Assembly: GCA_015143295.1 (NCBI GenBank)
Contig: CM026557.1
Location: forward strand, 36,093,965 to 36,157,964
DNA from: Tetracentron sinense
Lineage: Eukaryota > Streptophyta > Magnoliopsida > Trochodendrales > Trochodendraceae
DNA: 64,000 nucleotides
Direction: 5' to 3'
The translations under genes and the position numbers were made by a program. The notes below the pieces were generated by a model, which was given only the letters and a program-made list of their open reading frames with translations, was not told where the DNA came from and did not search any database. This document shows, piece by piece, positions 9,493 to 21,654 of this stretch. Positions within the stretch are counted from its first letter, which is position 1. Each line of letters opens with the position of its first letter.

Positions 9493-12400
9493 ATGTCAAG
9501 GAGAGGAAGAGGTCAAGGTGGTGCGGGTGGTAGAGTTGGAAACCCTCATTCAGAGTTGGATGACATCTACCGAATCTTGGGAGATACTGCAAGACTCTTG
9601 GAGGAGAATATTCGTCAGAGCCATTCTAGATCGGAGGGATCGAGCCAACTATCAGTCAATGCTTCGATGACAGAACTGTTGAAGGATTTCAAGAGGCTAA
9701 ATCCTTCTAACTTTGATGGTACAGCGGGACCAATGGGAGCTGATAAGTGGATAGTGGAATTAGAGAAGATTTTTGAAGTTTTGGACTGCAACGAAGTGCA
9801 ACAGAGGAAGTTGGCAGTTTTCCTTCTTCAGGGAGAAGCGCACCATTGGTGGGAAATGGCAAAAAGAGCAGAGGATGTCAGTGAATTGGGGTGGGGAGAA
9901 TTCAAGGAGAAGTTTTTCTCCAAGTATTTTCCAGAAACGTTCAAGGAACAGAAGGCTTTAGAGTTTATCCATCTGACTCAGGGATCAATGTCTATTAGCG
10001 AGTATGAAGGGAAGTTTGCTGAGTTATCTCGTTTTGCTCCTCATATGGTGATGGATGAAGTTCAGCGGGTCAGAAAGTTTGAGCAAGGACTAGCTCCCTC
10101 GATCCGAAAGATGGTGGTGGGACACCGACTGACTTCATTTGCTGTGGTGGTAGAGCGAGCTTTAGTTATTGAACAGGACAATGCGACATACCATGAGAGT
10201 AAAGATCAGAAAGTCGAGCAAAAAGGGAAGGAGAAGTTTGTACCTCATCAGGGGCAGAAGGGCCAGTTCAGGGGTCAGCAACAGTCTCAATGGAAACGTC
10301 AAAGGACAGCAGCTCTAGCTGAGTCTGCAGCAATGGTTCCTACAGCACCAGTGCAACGCGCGGAGCCTAGAGACTTTGCAGGGACATGCTACAACTGCCA
10401 GGAGAAGGGACACTTTGCTAGGAATTGTCCTAAACCCAAAAGGATTGGACAACAGCAGGGCAAGGCTCCATTCCAGCCAAAAGGTCAGACCAGAATGAAT
10501 GCAGTAATGCAAAAGGATGATGAGGCCTCAGGAGCAATGGTGGAAGGTACACTCCCAGTTTATCATAGCATTGCTAGAGTACTATTTGATTCTGGAGCTA
10601 CGCATTCCTTTATTTCAATTACATTCGTGAATGCTTTGGGTATAGTACCAGAATCTCTAGAAATAGCTTTGTCAGTAGTAACACCATTGGGAGAGTCAGC
10701 GATATTAAATCATATTTGTAGGGAGTGTCCTATCAAGATTGGAGAGAGAGTATTGCCAGCTGACTTAGTAGTACTCGAGATGAGAGAATTTGATGTCGTC
10801 TTAGGTATGAATTGGCTCGCTGCCTTTCACGCTGAAATATCTTGTTTTGAGAAAATGGTGATTTTCTCTATTCCTGGCGAGCTGTCATTCCAGTTTCAGT
10901 TTAGTCATTCGGAGGAAGTGTTGTCTAAGGGATTTCTCTCTCATGTAGAGGGAGTGGATCAAAATGTTATGCTAGAACGCATACCGGTGGTCTCGGATTT
11001 TGTGGAGGTATTTCAAGAGATACCGGGATTGCCTCCTAGGAGGGCTATGGATTTCGGTATTGATGTAGTGTCGGGTACTTCACCAATATCGAAGGCTCCT
11101 TATAGGATGGCACCAATGGAATTAAAGGAACTAAAAGATCAAATTCAAGGATTATTGAATCAAGGTTTTGTTCGGCCTAGTACTTCACCTTGGGGGGCGC
11201 CGGTTTTGTTTGTCAAGAAGAAAGATGGAACTATGAGGTTGTGTATTGATTACCGACAGTTGAATAAGGTGACAATCAAGAACAAATACCCTTTGCCTAG
11301 AATAGATGATTTATTCGATCAGTTGAAAGGAGCACAGTGGTTCTCCAAGATAGACTTAAGGTCGGGTTATCATCAGCTGAGAGTAAAAGATGAAGACATT
11401 TCGAAGACTGCTTTTCGAACTCGGTATGGACACTATGAGTTCTTGGTTATGCCCTTTGGGCTGACCAATGCACCGGCTGCATTTATGGATTTAATGAATC
11501 GAGTGTTCAAAACCTTTTTAGATCAGTTTGTCATAGTATTTGTTGATGACATCTTGATCTATTCCAAAACTGAGAAGGAGCATGAGCAGCATCTTGGAAT
11601 TGCACTTCAAACCCTGCAAGAGCATCAATTATATGCTAAGTTTTCAAAGTGTGAGTTTTGGCAGAAAGAAGTTAAATTTTTGGGACATGTAGTTTCCAAG
11701 GATGGAGTGTCAGTGGATCCAGCTAAGGTTGAAGCAGTGATGAGCTGGAGCCAACCCACTTCAGTTTCAGAGATACGTAGCTTCTTGGGTTTGGCTGGTT
11801 ATTATCGGCGATTCATAGAAGGATTTTCAAAGATTTCTTCGCCGTTGACGCACTTGACGAAGAAGGATGTGAAGTTTGTCTAGGATGACAAATGTGATAG
11901 GGCCTTCCTTGAGTTAAAGTCTAGATTGACATCAGCACCAGTCTTGACCATTCCTGAAGAAAATAAGGGACTTGTTATTTATAGTGATGCATCACACCAA
12001 GGGTTGGGTTGTGTGTTAATGCAGGAAGGCAAAGTGGTTGCCTATGCTTCTCGCCAGTTAAAGGTGCATGAGAAGAATTACCCGACTCACGACCTAGAGT
12101 TAGCTGCTGTAGTGTTTGCCTTGAAGATTTGGAGGCATTACTTGTATGGTGAGAAGTTTGAACTCTTTTCAGACCACAAGAGTTTGAAATATTTATTTTC
12201 TCAAAAAGAGTTGAACATGAGACAGCGGAGGTGGATGGAGCTTTTGAAGGATTATGACTTTACTCTTCAGTATCACTCTGGTAAGGCGAATGTAGTAGCA
12301 GATGCCTTGAGTCGCAAACCAAGAGGGTTGGTAGCACTTATGATGATGAAAGAATGGTGCATGTTGGAGGCAGTCTCAGAGTTTGATGTTTGTCCAGTTC

Positions 12401-13890
12401 GGGAAAATGCTAAGGCATTCCTTTTTAATATCACTGTCCAGCCTACATTAGTCAGTAAAATTATTCAGGCTCAATTGCAAGATGAAAAATTGCAGACTCG
12501 AGTTGCAGAGGCAGTTTTGGGGGTCAATACAGGGTGGACTGTAGGGCCGGATGGAGGTTTGAGATTCCAGGGAAGACTATGTGTTCCGGATATGATTGAT
12601 CTTCAAAAGGAAATTTTAGATGAAGCACATCATTCTAAATATACAGTTCATCCAGGAGGTACAAAGATGTATAGAGGTCTTTGTAGACACTTTTGGTGGG
12701 ATGGTATGAAGCGGGATGTGGCAGAGTTTGTATCAAAATGCTATACTTGTCAACAGGTGAAGGCTGAGCATCGGAGGCCAGCTGGGCCGTTGCAACCTTT
12801 ACCCATTGCAGAATGGAAGTGGGATAGAATATCGATGGATTTTGTGGTTGGGCTACCAAAGTCAAGACAAGGGTATGATGCAATTTGGGTTATAGTAGAC
12901 CGTTTGACCAAATCTGCTCATTTTCTTCCAGTTCGTACTACTTACTCTATAGATGTGCTGAGCAAGTTATACGTGAAGGAAATAGTCAAACTTCACGGAG
13001 TTCCAACATCAATAGTTTCAGATCGAGATTCTCGATTCACCTCTCGATTCTGGAAGAGTTTTCAGAAGGCCTTGGGAACGTCATTGGACTTTAGTACAGC
13101 TTTTCACCCCCAAAGTGATGGTCAGACGGAACGTGTGAATCAAGTAATTGAAGACATGCTCCGGGCTTGTCTTTTAGATTTCAAAGGTGGTTGGGAAGAT
13201 CATTTATCCTTAGTAGAGTTTGCATATAATAACAGCTACCATGCTAGTATCGGTATGGCACCCTTTGAAGCACTGTATGGCAGACCGTGTCGATCACCTA
13301 TTTGTTGGGCGGAAGTGGGTGATAGTAGTTTGCTTGGGCCAGAGTTCGTTCAAGAGACTACGGAGAAAGTGGCGGTGATTAGAGAGCGTTTGAAAACAGC
13401 TCAAAGTCGGCAAAAGAGTTATGCAGACCGGCGAAGGAGGAGTTTGGAATTTGCAGTGGGTGACCATGTCCTCTTGAAAGTCTCACCTATGAAAGGTGTG
13501 GTGAGATTCGGGAAGAAGAAGGGGAAGTTATCCCCAAGGTTTATTGGACCATTTGAAGTTTTGGATCGGGTCGGAATAGTAGCTTACAGACTTGCCTTGC
13601 CGCCCAGTCTTGCTAGTGTGCATAATGTGTTCCACGTGTCCATGTTGAGGAAATACGTGAGGGATGAATCACATGCAATTGATTTCAGTACCTTGGAGCT
13701 TAAGCAGGATGCTTCTTATGTGGAGGAGCCAATCCGGATTGTGGACCGGATGATTAAGCAACTTCGGGCAAAGTCTATTTCGTTAGTGAAAGTTCAATGG
13801 AACCATCATAATGAGGATGAAGCTTCGTGGGAGTTAGAGTCGGAAGTAAGGGAGAAATATCCGCACATTTTCCCAACCGAGGTATGTTAA
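9493..13890 (+). pseudogene. Chromovirus gag-pol polyprotein with one in-frame stop
   Basis: One frame of 1465 codons from ATG 9493, broken only by TAG at 11881-11883 (codon 797), where this clade normally has tryptophan. Domain order: Gag; zinc knuckle [14 protein letters not shown] (299-312); protease DSG (366-368); reverse transcriptase with catalytic FVDD (683-686); RNase H (D832 in YSDAS); integrase HHCC finger; integrase core D1116, D1177, E1213, with the D-35-E spacing exact; GPF-type motif; chromodomain from about 1411 to the end. The stop falls between RT and RNase H, so product from this copy would lack RNase H, integrase and chromodomain unless read through. All other catalytic residues seen are intact. 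An in-frame TTG at 9478 is an unlikely start. Confidence 0.93.
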
Positions 13891-13911
13891 TTTCGAGGAC
13901 GAAATTCCCTC

Positions 13912-13925
13912 TAAGGATGGTAGAA
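13912..13925 (+). other. Polypurine tract of chromovirus
   Basis: The purine-rich taaggatggtagaa directly precedes the 3' LTR. Two pyrimidine interruptions make it imperfect. The preceding gaggacgaaatt is typical of chromovirus 3' ends. Confidence 0.7.
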
Positions 13926-14652
13926 TGTAGCGACTCAGAAATTCTGAAATTAAATGTTAAGATTTATTTTAGTAATTTCTCAAATTGGATAATTTAGTAA
14001 TATTATATTGTGATGTTTGGGTAATAAGGTTTAATAATCTTGGCGGGGGAGATAAATAGAAAATGAGAATAAAAAAAAAAAGAAAAAGAAAAATGCTTAA
14101 TGTTGAACTGTGACCAAACACCCTACATCAGGATAAGGGATTAGTATTATATAAGATAATGATAACTTAATCTTCCATTATCTTTAGGAAACCTAAACTA
14201 GAGATAAGAGAAAAGAAAATTGGAATAAAAAAAAAAAAGGAAAGGAAAACTAGGGTTTGGAGATTGAAGAAGGTGGATTCAAAGCTCAGGATCTAGAGAT
14301 CTCGCTAAGGAAAGATCAAGGGTTTGACGGAAAGGGTATTGAGATCTTCGAAACCCTAAAGCTCTAGGGTTGAGGCAAGTGAATACTCCCTAGTTCTTTT
14401 AATTTCTTATAGTGTAATGTATAATGTTGAAATGGGTATATTAAATCTTCATTAAAGAACTATGATGATTTAGAATAGTTTGTGAGAATGGTGGAGATAA
14501 GAGAGATAATGAAGAATTGGGTTTTAAATAGGAATACTCAGTGCTTACCGTTTGTTTCTATTAAAGGAAGTGAATCCATGAAAAGTTTAGGTGATTCATG
14601 GAGTAGTGATTGGTCACTCGAATTAGAGTGCCTTTAGTATATGAACATGTGT

Positions 14653-14954
14653 CTGCCATTAACGAGTATAGGAGCAAACATAGAAACACCATGTGGCTGC
14701 CATTAATGAGTATAGGAGCAAACATAGTAGTGGCTGCCATTAACGAGTATAGGTGCAAACATAGAGTAGTGGCTGCCATTAACGAGTATAAGAGTAAACA
14801 TAGAAACTCTATTTGGCTGCCATTAATAGTATCGGAGTTCTATGTAACTTATGTCATTAACGGTTGATTAACTTTTGAATGACTTTCAATAGCAAACATA
14901 GAAACTCTATGCGGCTGCCATTAATGAGTTAGAAGCTCTATCTGACTCATGCCA
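14653..14954 (+). repeat. Irregular tandem array inside the 3' LTR
   Basis: Copy of the array at 7734-8035, with units starting ctgccattaa. It is identical as far as I can see. Confidence 0.8.
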
Positions 14955-15520
14955 TTAACGTTTGTGGTTTCTATGCATGATGGGTCTAAGCTCATTCATC
15001 CTTAACGGACACTCTCCTTAATGATTTTTACACATGGTTCATTCAATAGTCAATTTGCCTGAAATTTTTAGTTAATTAAACTATTGAAATGAACTTAGAA
15101 ACTCAGCATGTTAGGGTCCCTATTGAACTTAGAAATTATGTATATTAGAACACTCTTGTTAAATTAGACTTCTCTAGTAATTAATAAATTGATGTTCATA
15201 CTTTAATTGCATTATTTTGTTACCATGATATATTTGTGTTATTCTTGTAAAAAAAATCAAGTACCATGCATGATTGAGTGAAATTGTTTAAATGATATAG
15301 ACCTTAACCCACTTCGCTAGATCCCTCTCGCTATGACGATATAGGACGTCATGGGTTATAGCGGGGAGGATATGATGAGCATTACCTTGGTTAATAAATT
15401 CAAATTAAATCGGCCTTACTATGTGTGGTATGGGACGCCATAGCGGGGAAGATTTAATATCTTATTTCTGCAAAACTATTATAATTGTTGAACAAATTAG
15501 AGACCTAATCAAAGATATAC

Positions 15521-15755
15521 GATTTCACCCTTGGCCTTGAGGTGTTGCCGAGGGCCACCAACAGAGGTACAGGTGAGTGATGTCACCCTAGGCCTTGAGG
15601 TGTTGCCAAGGGCCGCCAACTAGAGGTACAGGTGAGTGATGTCACCCTAGGCCTTGAGGTGTTGCCAAGGGCCGCCAACTAGAGGTACAGGTGAGTGATG
15701 CCATCCTAGGCCTTGAGGTGTTGCCAAGGGCCGCCAACTAGAGGTACAGGTGTAT
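15521..15755 (+). repeat. 59-bp tandem repeat, four copies, in the 3' LTR
   Basis: Copy of the array at 8602-8836. The unit count and order are the same in both LTRs, as expected after a recent reverse-transcription cycle. Confidence 0.9.
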
Positions 15756-16249
15756 GATCCAAAATCGTATCGTAAGGCATGCCTAGGGCCGCAGATGTGA
15801 ATCAAATAATTCAATTGAAGAATTGAAAACGAATTGACTTGCATTCTAATTTAATATCTTTTTAGATAAATGGAATATTGAAGTATATATGTTCATAGTT
15901 GTATGTATTCATCTTGCTGAGCTTGTGCTCACCTTTGCTATGTTTATTTATTTCAGGAAATCAGTGAAGGTTCTTAGGAGCTCTTGAGGAGCTTGAAGTA
16001 AAAGAATAGTTTTTTTTTTAAATCTCTCATAGAGGGTGAGTGTTTGTTGAGAGGATCATTTATGAATCTCAATTACACTTAATGTTTATTTAGAACCTTT
16101 AGTTATGCTCTCATGTTATTAAATCTGAATTCATTTTATTTAATTAATAGAATGCATTTACTATTGGGGTTTGTCCCAGGTTCACACTTCGAGAACATAT
16201 ACAAGTATGAGATATATTGTGTATATGGTTTTCGGGGCGTGACAAGTAG

Positions 16250-16564
16250 TGTTTGCAATACATGAAAATTGGCAAAAGGAAACAGTTTCAAAAATAGGAA
16301 ATAAACATGGTTGCACCCCTTGTTCTTCTGAACTGTACTTAAAAAAAAAACTGACACAATACTCTTCAATTTGCAACCCGTCATCTACTTTAAAGTGATA
16401 CAATACTCTCATAATTATCTTAGATAGGGACATTTTCTAAGGCTGCCATGTGTCTCTCACCTTCTCTAAAGCTGCCACATGTCCACTGACCTGCTTGGAT
16501 TTCATAGTAAGTAATAATACATCTGGCTGAGGCCCAATTATTGGGCTAATGCCCAGCAAAGCAT
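16250..16564. other. 3' flank of the NPF gene
   Basis: AT-rich sequence between the chromovirus target duplication and the NPF stop codon. The part near 16516-16564 is shared with the NPF copy at 55877-55927, so it is probably NPF 3' UTR. No coding region is seen. Confidence 0.6.
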
Positions 16565-19500
16565 CTACGTGAGAGCAATTCCATCATTTTTCTTGTACAC
16601 GAAACACCTAGCAACAACTACGTACACACATAGGAGGAGGGTGTTCAATCCTGCAAGTAACCAATAGTAGTAATCAAGGTGCGCACGATTAAGATTGTCA
16701 ATCAGCCATTCATCTCCACATCTTGAGCTGATCAACTGTACAATCGATATAATAGCACTACTCAATAAACTTCCAACACCCATTACGCTAAGATACACTG
16801 CGGCGCCAATGCTCCGCATCTCCTTCGGCATTTGATCGTAGAAGAGCTCTTGCAATCCGACGATGGCGAATACATCGGAAACTCCGGAGATCACATATTG
16901 TGGGAGTAACCAACAAACACTCATCGGCACGGTAGCTTTCGGTTGATCAAGGAGCCCATGTTCTCTAGCAATATTGAGTCTTCTAACCTCTACTAGAGCT
17001 GCTACAATCATGGTAACTGTTGAAAAGAATATCCCTATCCCGATCCTTTGGAGCATAGTTATGCCAGCGGGGAGCCCAGTAATGTTTGTAGCGACTGGAA
17101 CTAGAATTCGATCATATATCGGCACAATGATGACAATTACTATGCAAATAACTGCTTGAAGTGATGCTGGGGGTATACTAAAGTGCGACCCAATTGTTGT
17201 GTCCACTGTGCTGCCTTGCTTAGTAAAGAAGGTGCCGATTTGTGCAAACACTATAGCATACATCAAGCAACTCAGCCAAATTGGGATCAACCGGAGGAGA
17301 GTCTTTGCTTCTTCCACTTGATTTCTGGAGCAAAGTCTCCAATTGTTTATGGTCGTGCTTGATGCATCAAGATCGTCAATAAACGTCGATTTGTCTAAAA
17401 ATCTGCATTGCACACAATTGTAAGATGGGATTAACAGACTATAATCATATTGACTATTGCTATGCTAAAACTAGTGGGGGGTGTAGAGGTACAACTCGGG
17501 TGGTTAGGTCGGGTCGGAGCCAATTCAAGCCCGGCATAAGAGCAGAATTCAGTCACTAGCCCAACCTATCCGGAGCATCAACCCTAGGTGCTCATGAATA
17601 GGGGTGGAGCTAGGGGTACAAAAGTATAGTTTAATCCGGCATAGCCATGGCCATGGGACAAGGAGGGAGCTCCCCTCACTAAACTTTTGAAAAAATATAT
17701 ATAGTTTATATCATGTTGTTTAATTATTAACAGGGCATAACCATGGACAAGGAGATAACTACAAAAGGACCTTTTGAAAAACAAATTATAATATACTATT
17801 TAATTATTTAATAAGAAAGAGCCATGAGACCAGGGTGCAACTGTTCGAAAACAAAATTTATTTTTTTTACTATGTAAATTTAATTATTTAACAAAACATA
17901 GGATATAGGACAAAGGGATAACAACCCATAGGAGAAATAATAGCAATATGATATGTAAACGTATCAATGAGATGGCCCACGAACTCTAGGGATTAGGGGA
18001 TAGTATCAGCTCAACGAAAAAAATAAGAATAGCCCATGAACTTGGTCATTAAAAAATTGTTCAGGGTATGCCCCTGAATTCCCCATTCCTTAGCAACCAA
18101 AATATTCCGTACCAACCTAATCCTTTTCTAGATATCCATCAACAATTACCAACAATTTCAATAAACCAAAGTTTGCTTCCTGCAAGAAAATTCTGGCTCC
18201 GCCTCAGGTCATGTGCAAGGTTGAGTTGTTATACAATCCGATATATAGAGCAATGCTCTTACCACAAATCAAACACCTTTTCCCTTATAAATTCTTTGGT
18301 AACTAGTTTCACTTGGAGATGAACTTAGAGTAGAATATCACAAGATACATGAAACTAGTAAATTGTGGCAAATATGATGAACCTAATAAATTGCAAAAGA
18401 ATCGTAACTTTGGAATTAGATTGCACTCTCCATGCAATTTTTATCAATCTCTAGAAATTTTATTGATGTAACATTTTAGTTATTGAGAGGAATGTCAATT
18501 GACTGGGTAGGCTCACGTCCCGGCCTGGCCTGAGAAGGTATTTGGGTGGACTTGGGCCCAAATATGAGGGCCCGAGGCCCATTTGAGAATACTTCAAACC
18601 GAAAAGCCCCAATAATAATAAAAAATTAGAATCATTAAGTGGGTCCAGTTCGATTATTAAGGGGCCGTTTGACATCAATTCTGGTGATTCTCTCATTCTG
18701 AAAATGAATTAATTCTTATAAGTTTTGATTTTTATAATCAATTTTGTACTGTGAATGTATTTGGTAACTGTCGGTCATAACCAATTGTGAAGAAAAGAAA
18801 TAACAAATTTTAGTTTAGATGAAAAAAAGAAAAAGAAAATAAATAGAATTTTTTTAGGTATTAATATTTGTATATCATCAATACATACATAAGTGTCATA
18901 AAATACCAAAATTTTTATTATATCTCATCTTTCTCATAAATTTTGATGCTTATCGCGTTCGTTTTAAACTTGTTTCTTAGAATTGATTATGAAAATTGAC
19001 TTTTTTTTGGCTCCCTAAAAATTGTGCCTAAAATAGGACGATTCTTAAAATCATTTCCTAAAAATGACTTGTCAAACGCGTTTAGACTGTTTTTGTTCCT
19101 AGGATAAGAAAAATCATTCCCCGAGGAATGATGCCAAACAGCCCCTGATGGACCCGAGATACCAAGAAAAAGTTGTTACCATAAAAACTTTGGCATTGCT
19201 CCTGAATTTTATTAATGAAAATTTTAGTGACTGTTAAGGGTATCAACAGACTGGACCAGCCCAAGTCCCAGACTGACCCGAGTAAGTAGTTGGGCTGGAT
19301 TTGGCCTAAATACTAGGGCTGACGCCCAATTGAGTATTTACTTCAAACGGATTGGCGCAAGTCGACCATGCCCTTTATGCAAGGCACCCTGTTATTAATT
19401 GGGCTAACTGGGCCAAAAAGCTGAACCGGGCGGACCCAAACCCTTCCTGTTAACACCCCTGAGTCATTGAAAACCTGATTTTGAAGAATTAAAAACGAAG

Positions 19501-21654
19501 TCAAGACCTACAAAATCATGTGCTAAGGGAAACTATTAAACAAAGATATATGTTAGATGATCAACCGGTCATCAAACTTCAACATCCAAGACTATCCTAA
19601 TTGTTTGGTACAACCATATTTGATATTTCCTCTTTAGTTTACTCAAGGATGTGACTTTGTGTAGTGCTCATCTAAGTTGGCGCATTTCATACCAACTTAG
19701 TATCTCAGTGCATATACGCGGTTTTTACTTGCACGACTTTGTGGGATGGTGTAGCCCACAACTTGAAATTAGTTACCAAACACCCACCATAAGGCATGGA
19801 CATTTTTTGGGTCCTACCAAACTATATAGTCTGAAAAGTCTCTAAAAATCAAGCACTTGCTTAGGAGACTCATTCCACAAATTAAGGTGGCGTTTGGATT
19901 AGATTTTTTGGCCAAAAATCAATTCTGATAAAATTGATTGCGTAGAATTTCATGATCAAATAATCATTTTTTCAAATAATAGTATTCGGAGTTCAAACAC
20001 TATTATTTGACCATTAATTTCTACACAATCAATTTTAACATAATTGATTTTTGCCAAAAAAATCCAATCCAAAGGGGTGTTCGACCAAACACCTTCTAAG
20101 GGTGCCAAATCATCTCCAGTGATAATCGGATGTGGCACATCTGGTTATCACCCCTAGAGGTCGCCACGTGTCTCCTTTGACACCCCTTAACCGTGGGTAA
20201 GGTTCACCCACCCCTAGGGTTCACCCACCTATTTTTGGTTTTTTTTTTTAATATTAATTCTATTTTTAAAATTAAAAAATTGTTTTAAATATTAAAAAAA
20301 CTTTAAAAACAGTTTTTTAATTTTAAAAATAGAATTAATATTTTAAAAAAAAACCAAAAATAGGTGGGTGAACCCTAGGGGTGGGTGAACCTTACCCACG
20401 GTTAAGGGGTGTCAAAGGAGACACGTGGCAACCTCTAGGGGTGATAACCGGATGTGCCACATCCGGTTATCACTGGAGAGGATTTGCACCCCTTCTAAGA
20501 TAAGAACTTTTCTCATGTTAGGCTTGCACAATTGGAGTACTTTAACCCAATTCTTTTTTGTTTCCATGTCCTCGAAAAGGGACACTTTTTCGGGGATAAG
20601 TGTATGATCATGTTATAAACCATATTCCAATTAACCAGGAACTATAGCTTACTTGAATTGATTGGTATGAGTGAGGGTCCGACCACTAGGCTGAACTCCC
20701 ATGCCCTCCCCATCTTCACAGCTTTCTCCATGGCCATCCTGTGACACAGTCAAGTGCCTCTTGCGACAAGCTGCCACGAACACTTGCACCACTCGAGTTA
20801 ACGGACTCCCGCTCAGAACTTGTCGCCGATACAATCTCCGTCCAAGCAAAAGCAAAACAAGTGCGAGCACCATCGCAACCGCCGGAATTCCAAAGCCAAC
20901 CGCCCATCCCACATTATCTTGAATGTAAATTACAATAAAGATAGCAGCGCCAGCACCACCGCATATTCCAAAGAACCACCAATTGAAGAAAGAACTTTTG
21001 GCCTTCGTATCTTCGTCGAATTGATCAGCCCCAAATGTTTGTACACACGGCTTGTGTCCGCCTTCCCCGACCGCCACCACGTAAAGGAAGAGGAAGAATG
21101 TTACATATCGAAATCTCAAATCTATCACTGACACTGATATCACTAGCATAACTAGTCCCTGTGATTGTATAACCATGATCAGCTATCACAATCATAATTC
21201 TACAATTTTTAGATAAAATGTGACGAGATCTCAATTAACCCACCACAATATAGATCAAGGACGCGAATATGATGGTCTTAAACCGACCCAAGTAGGTATC
21301 AGCGATGAACGCGCCTAGTAAAGGGAGGAGGGCTGATACACCATACCATGTATTAACATTCTTCGCCGCTGTCGCGGTAGATTGGTGTAGGACATTAGTG
21401 AGATAAGTGATGAGGTTCCCTGACATGCCGTAGTAGGCGAATCGCTCTGCTACTTCAACACCTGAAATGGCAAAATAATCGAAACAATGAGATTCTGAAA
21501 ACTAGACAAGAGTTGGATCAACATGAAAACAACGTTCACCAATGATGAAAATGGCTGATCTCCATCCTCCCTGAGAGAACTCTTGTTGCGAAGAGGCCTC
21601 CTTGTGTTCTTCATCATTGAAATTCAATAACGGAGATCTTAGAGAGTTAGTCAT
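16565..21654 (-). CDS. NRT1/PTR family (NPF) transporter, four exons
   Basis: Proton-coupled membrane transporter of the major facilitator superfamily. NPF members carry nitrate, peptides, hormones or specialised metabolites, and the substrate cannot be read from sequence. Exons on the minus strand are 21654-21540, 21461-21244, 21158-20653 and 17402-16565; all introns are GT-AG and phases join to 558 aa. Visible motifs: EVAER (41-45, the ExxER proton-coupling motif), FGADQFD (153-159), FFNWWFFG (168-175), NQFKFLDKSTFIDDLD at the exon 3-4 join, and multiple hydrophobic segments consistent with 12 TM helices. It resembles subfamily NPF5, though this is a by-eye match. The loop between TM3 and TM4 (about 118-130) seems some 20 residues shorter than usual. 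Introns 1 and 2 are 78 and 85 bp; intron 3 is 3250 bp. The start was chosen because it places the usual short N-terminus before GGWRSA. Confidence 0.88.
18447..18610. repeat. Dispersed repeat, copy 1 of a direct pair
   Basis: Shares a diverged 150-bp sequence with 19201-19350: both run from a gaattttatt(g/a)atg phrase, through a GC-rich part with ggcctgacccgag-like wording, to acttcaaac(c/g)g. The MITE at 18661-19145 lies between the two copies. The family is not recognised. Confidence 0.55.
18661..19145. mobile_element. MITE with GGGGCCGTTTG-type inverted ends
   Basis: The left end ggggccgtttgacatca matches the complement of the right end, tgatgccaaacagcccc, with few mismatches. Length is 485 bp. 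The flanks are TAA on the left and TGA on the right, an imperfect 3-bp duplication that would fit PIF/Harbinger (Tourist). No coding capacity. Confidence 0.6.
19201..19350. repeat. Dispersed repeat, copy 2 of a direct pair
   Basis: Diverged partner of 18447-18610. The GC-rich core reads like gaccagcccaagtcccag. Same orientation as copy 1, separated from it by the MITE at 18661-19145. Confidence 0.5.
19886..20090. mobile_element. Foldback MITE of about 200 bp
   Basis: Near-complete inverted repeat: the left arm contains gtttggattagattttttgg and aaaattgattgcgtagaa, and the right arm contains their complements (ttctacacaatcaatttt and aaaaaaatccaatccaaa). No clean target duplication was found, so the exact ends are uncertain. 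It abuts the next MITE. Confidence 0.55.
20101..20490. mobile_element. Foldback Mutator-type MITE with 9-bp duplication
   Basis: A 390-bp palindrome-like element: arms of about 165 bp start ggtgccaaatc and end gatttgcacc, around an AT-rich centre. It is flanked by a perfect 9-bp direct repeat CCTTCTAAG (20092-20100 and 20491-20499), the usual target duplication size of Mutator-like elements. It has no coding capacity and would rely on a MULE transposase elsewhere. Related copies lie at 59600-60474 and 60809-61044. Confidence 0.85.

Larger units (their letters stand above)
7007..16244 (+). mobile_element. Complete young Ty3/gypsy chromovirus (Tekay/Del-like)
   Basis: A 9238-bp element bounded by two 2319-bp LTRs and a perfect 5-bp target duplication AGTAG (7002-7006 and 16245-16249). 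It has a tRNA-iMet-type primer site, one gag-pol frame, and a C-terminal chromodomain. By eye I find only two differences between the LTRs (8140 T / 15059 C; 8946 T / 15865 G), so insertion was very recent. The single in-frame stop in pol makes this copy probably non-autonomous. Tekay/Del assignment rests on the chromodomain, the long LTRs and the iMet primer site. Confidence 0.95.
13926..16244 (+). repeat. 3' LTR of chromovirus
   Basis: Same length as the 5' LTR with a constant offset of 6919 bp, so no net indel is present. Two substitutions were seen (15059 and 15865). It contains copies of both tandem arrays (14653-14954 and 15521-15755). Confidence 0.95.
17403..20652 (-). other. Large intron 3 of the NPF gene, MITE-rich
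   Basis: Donor gtaagc at 20652 and acceptor tgcag before 17402. This 3250-bp intron holds at least three inverted-repeat elements (18661-19145, 19886-20090, 20101-20490) and a direct repeat pair (18447-18610 and 19201-19350). No coding sequence is supported inside it; small open frames here look random. Confidence 0.8.

Noticed and set aside
9773-9961. Second frame inside gag of the chromovirus, and several others within pol
   Set aside because: They are out-of-frame shadows of the continuous gag-pol frame.
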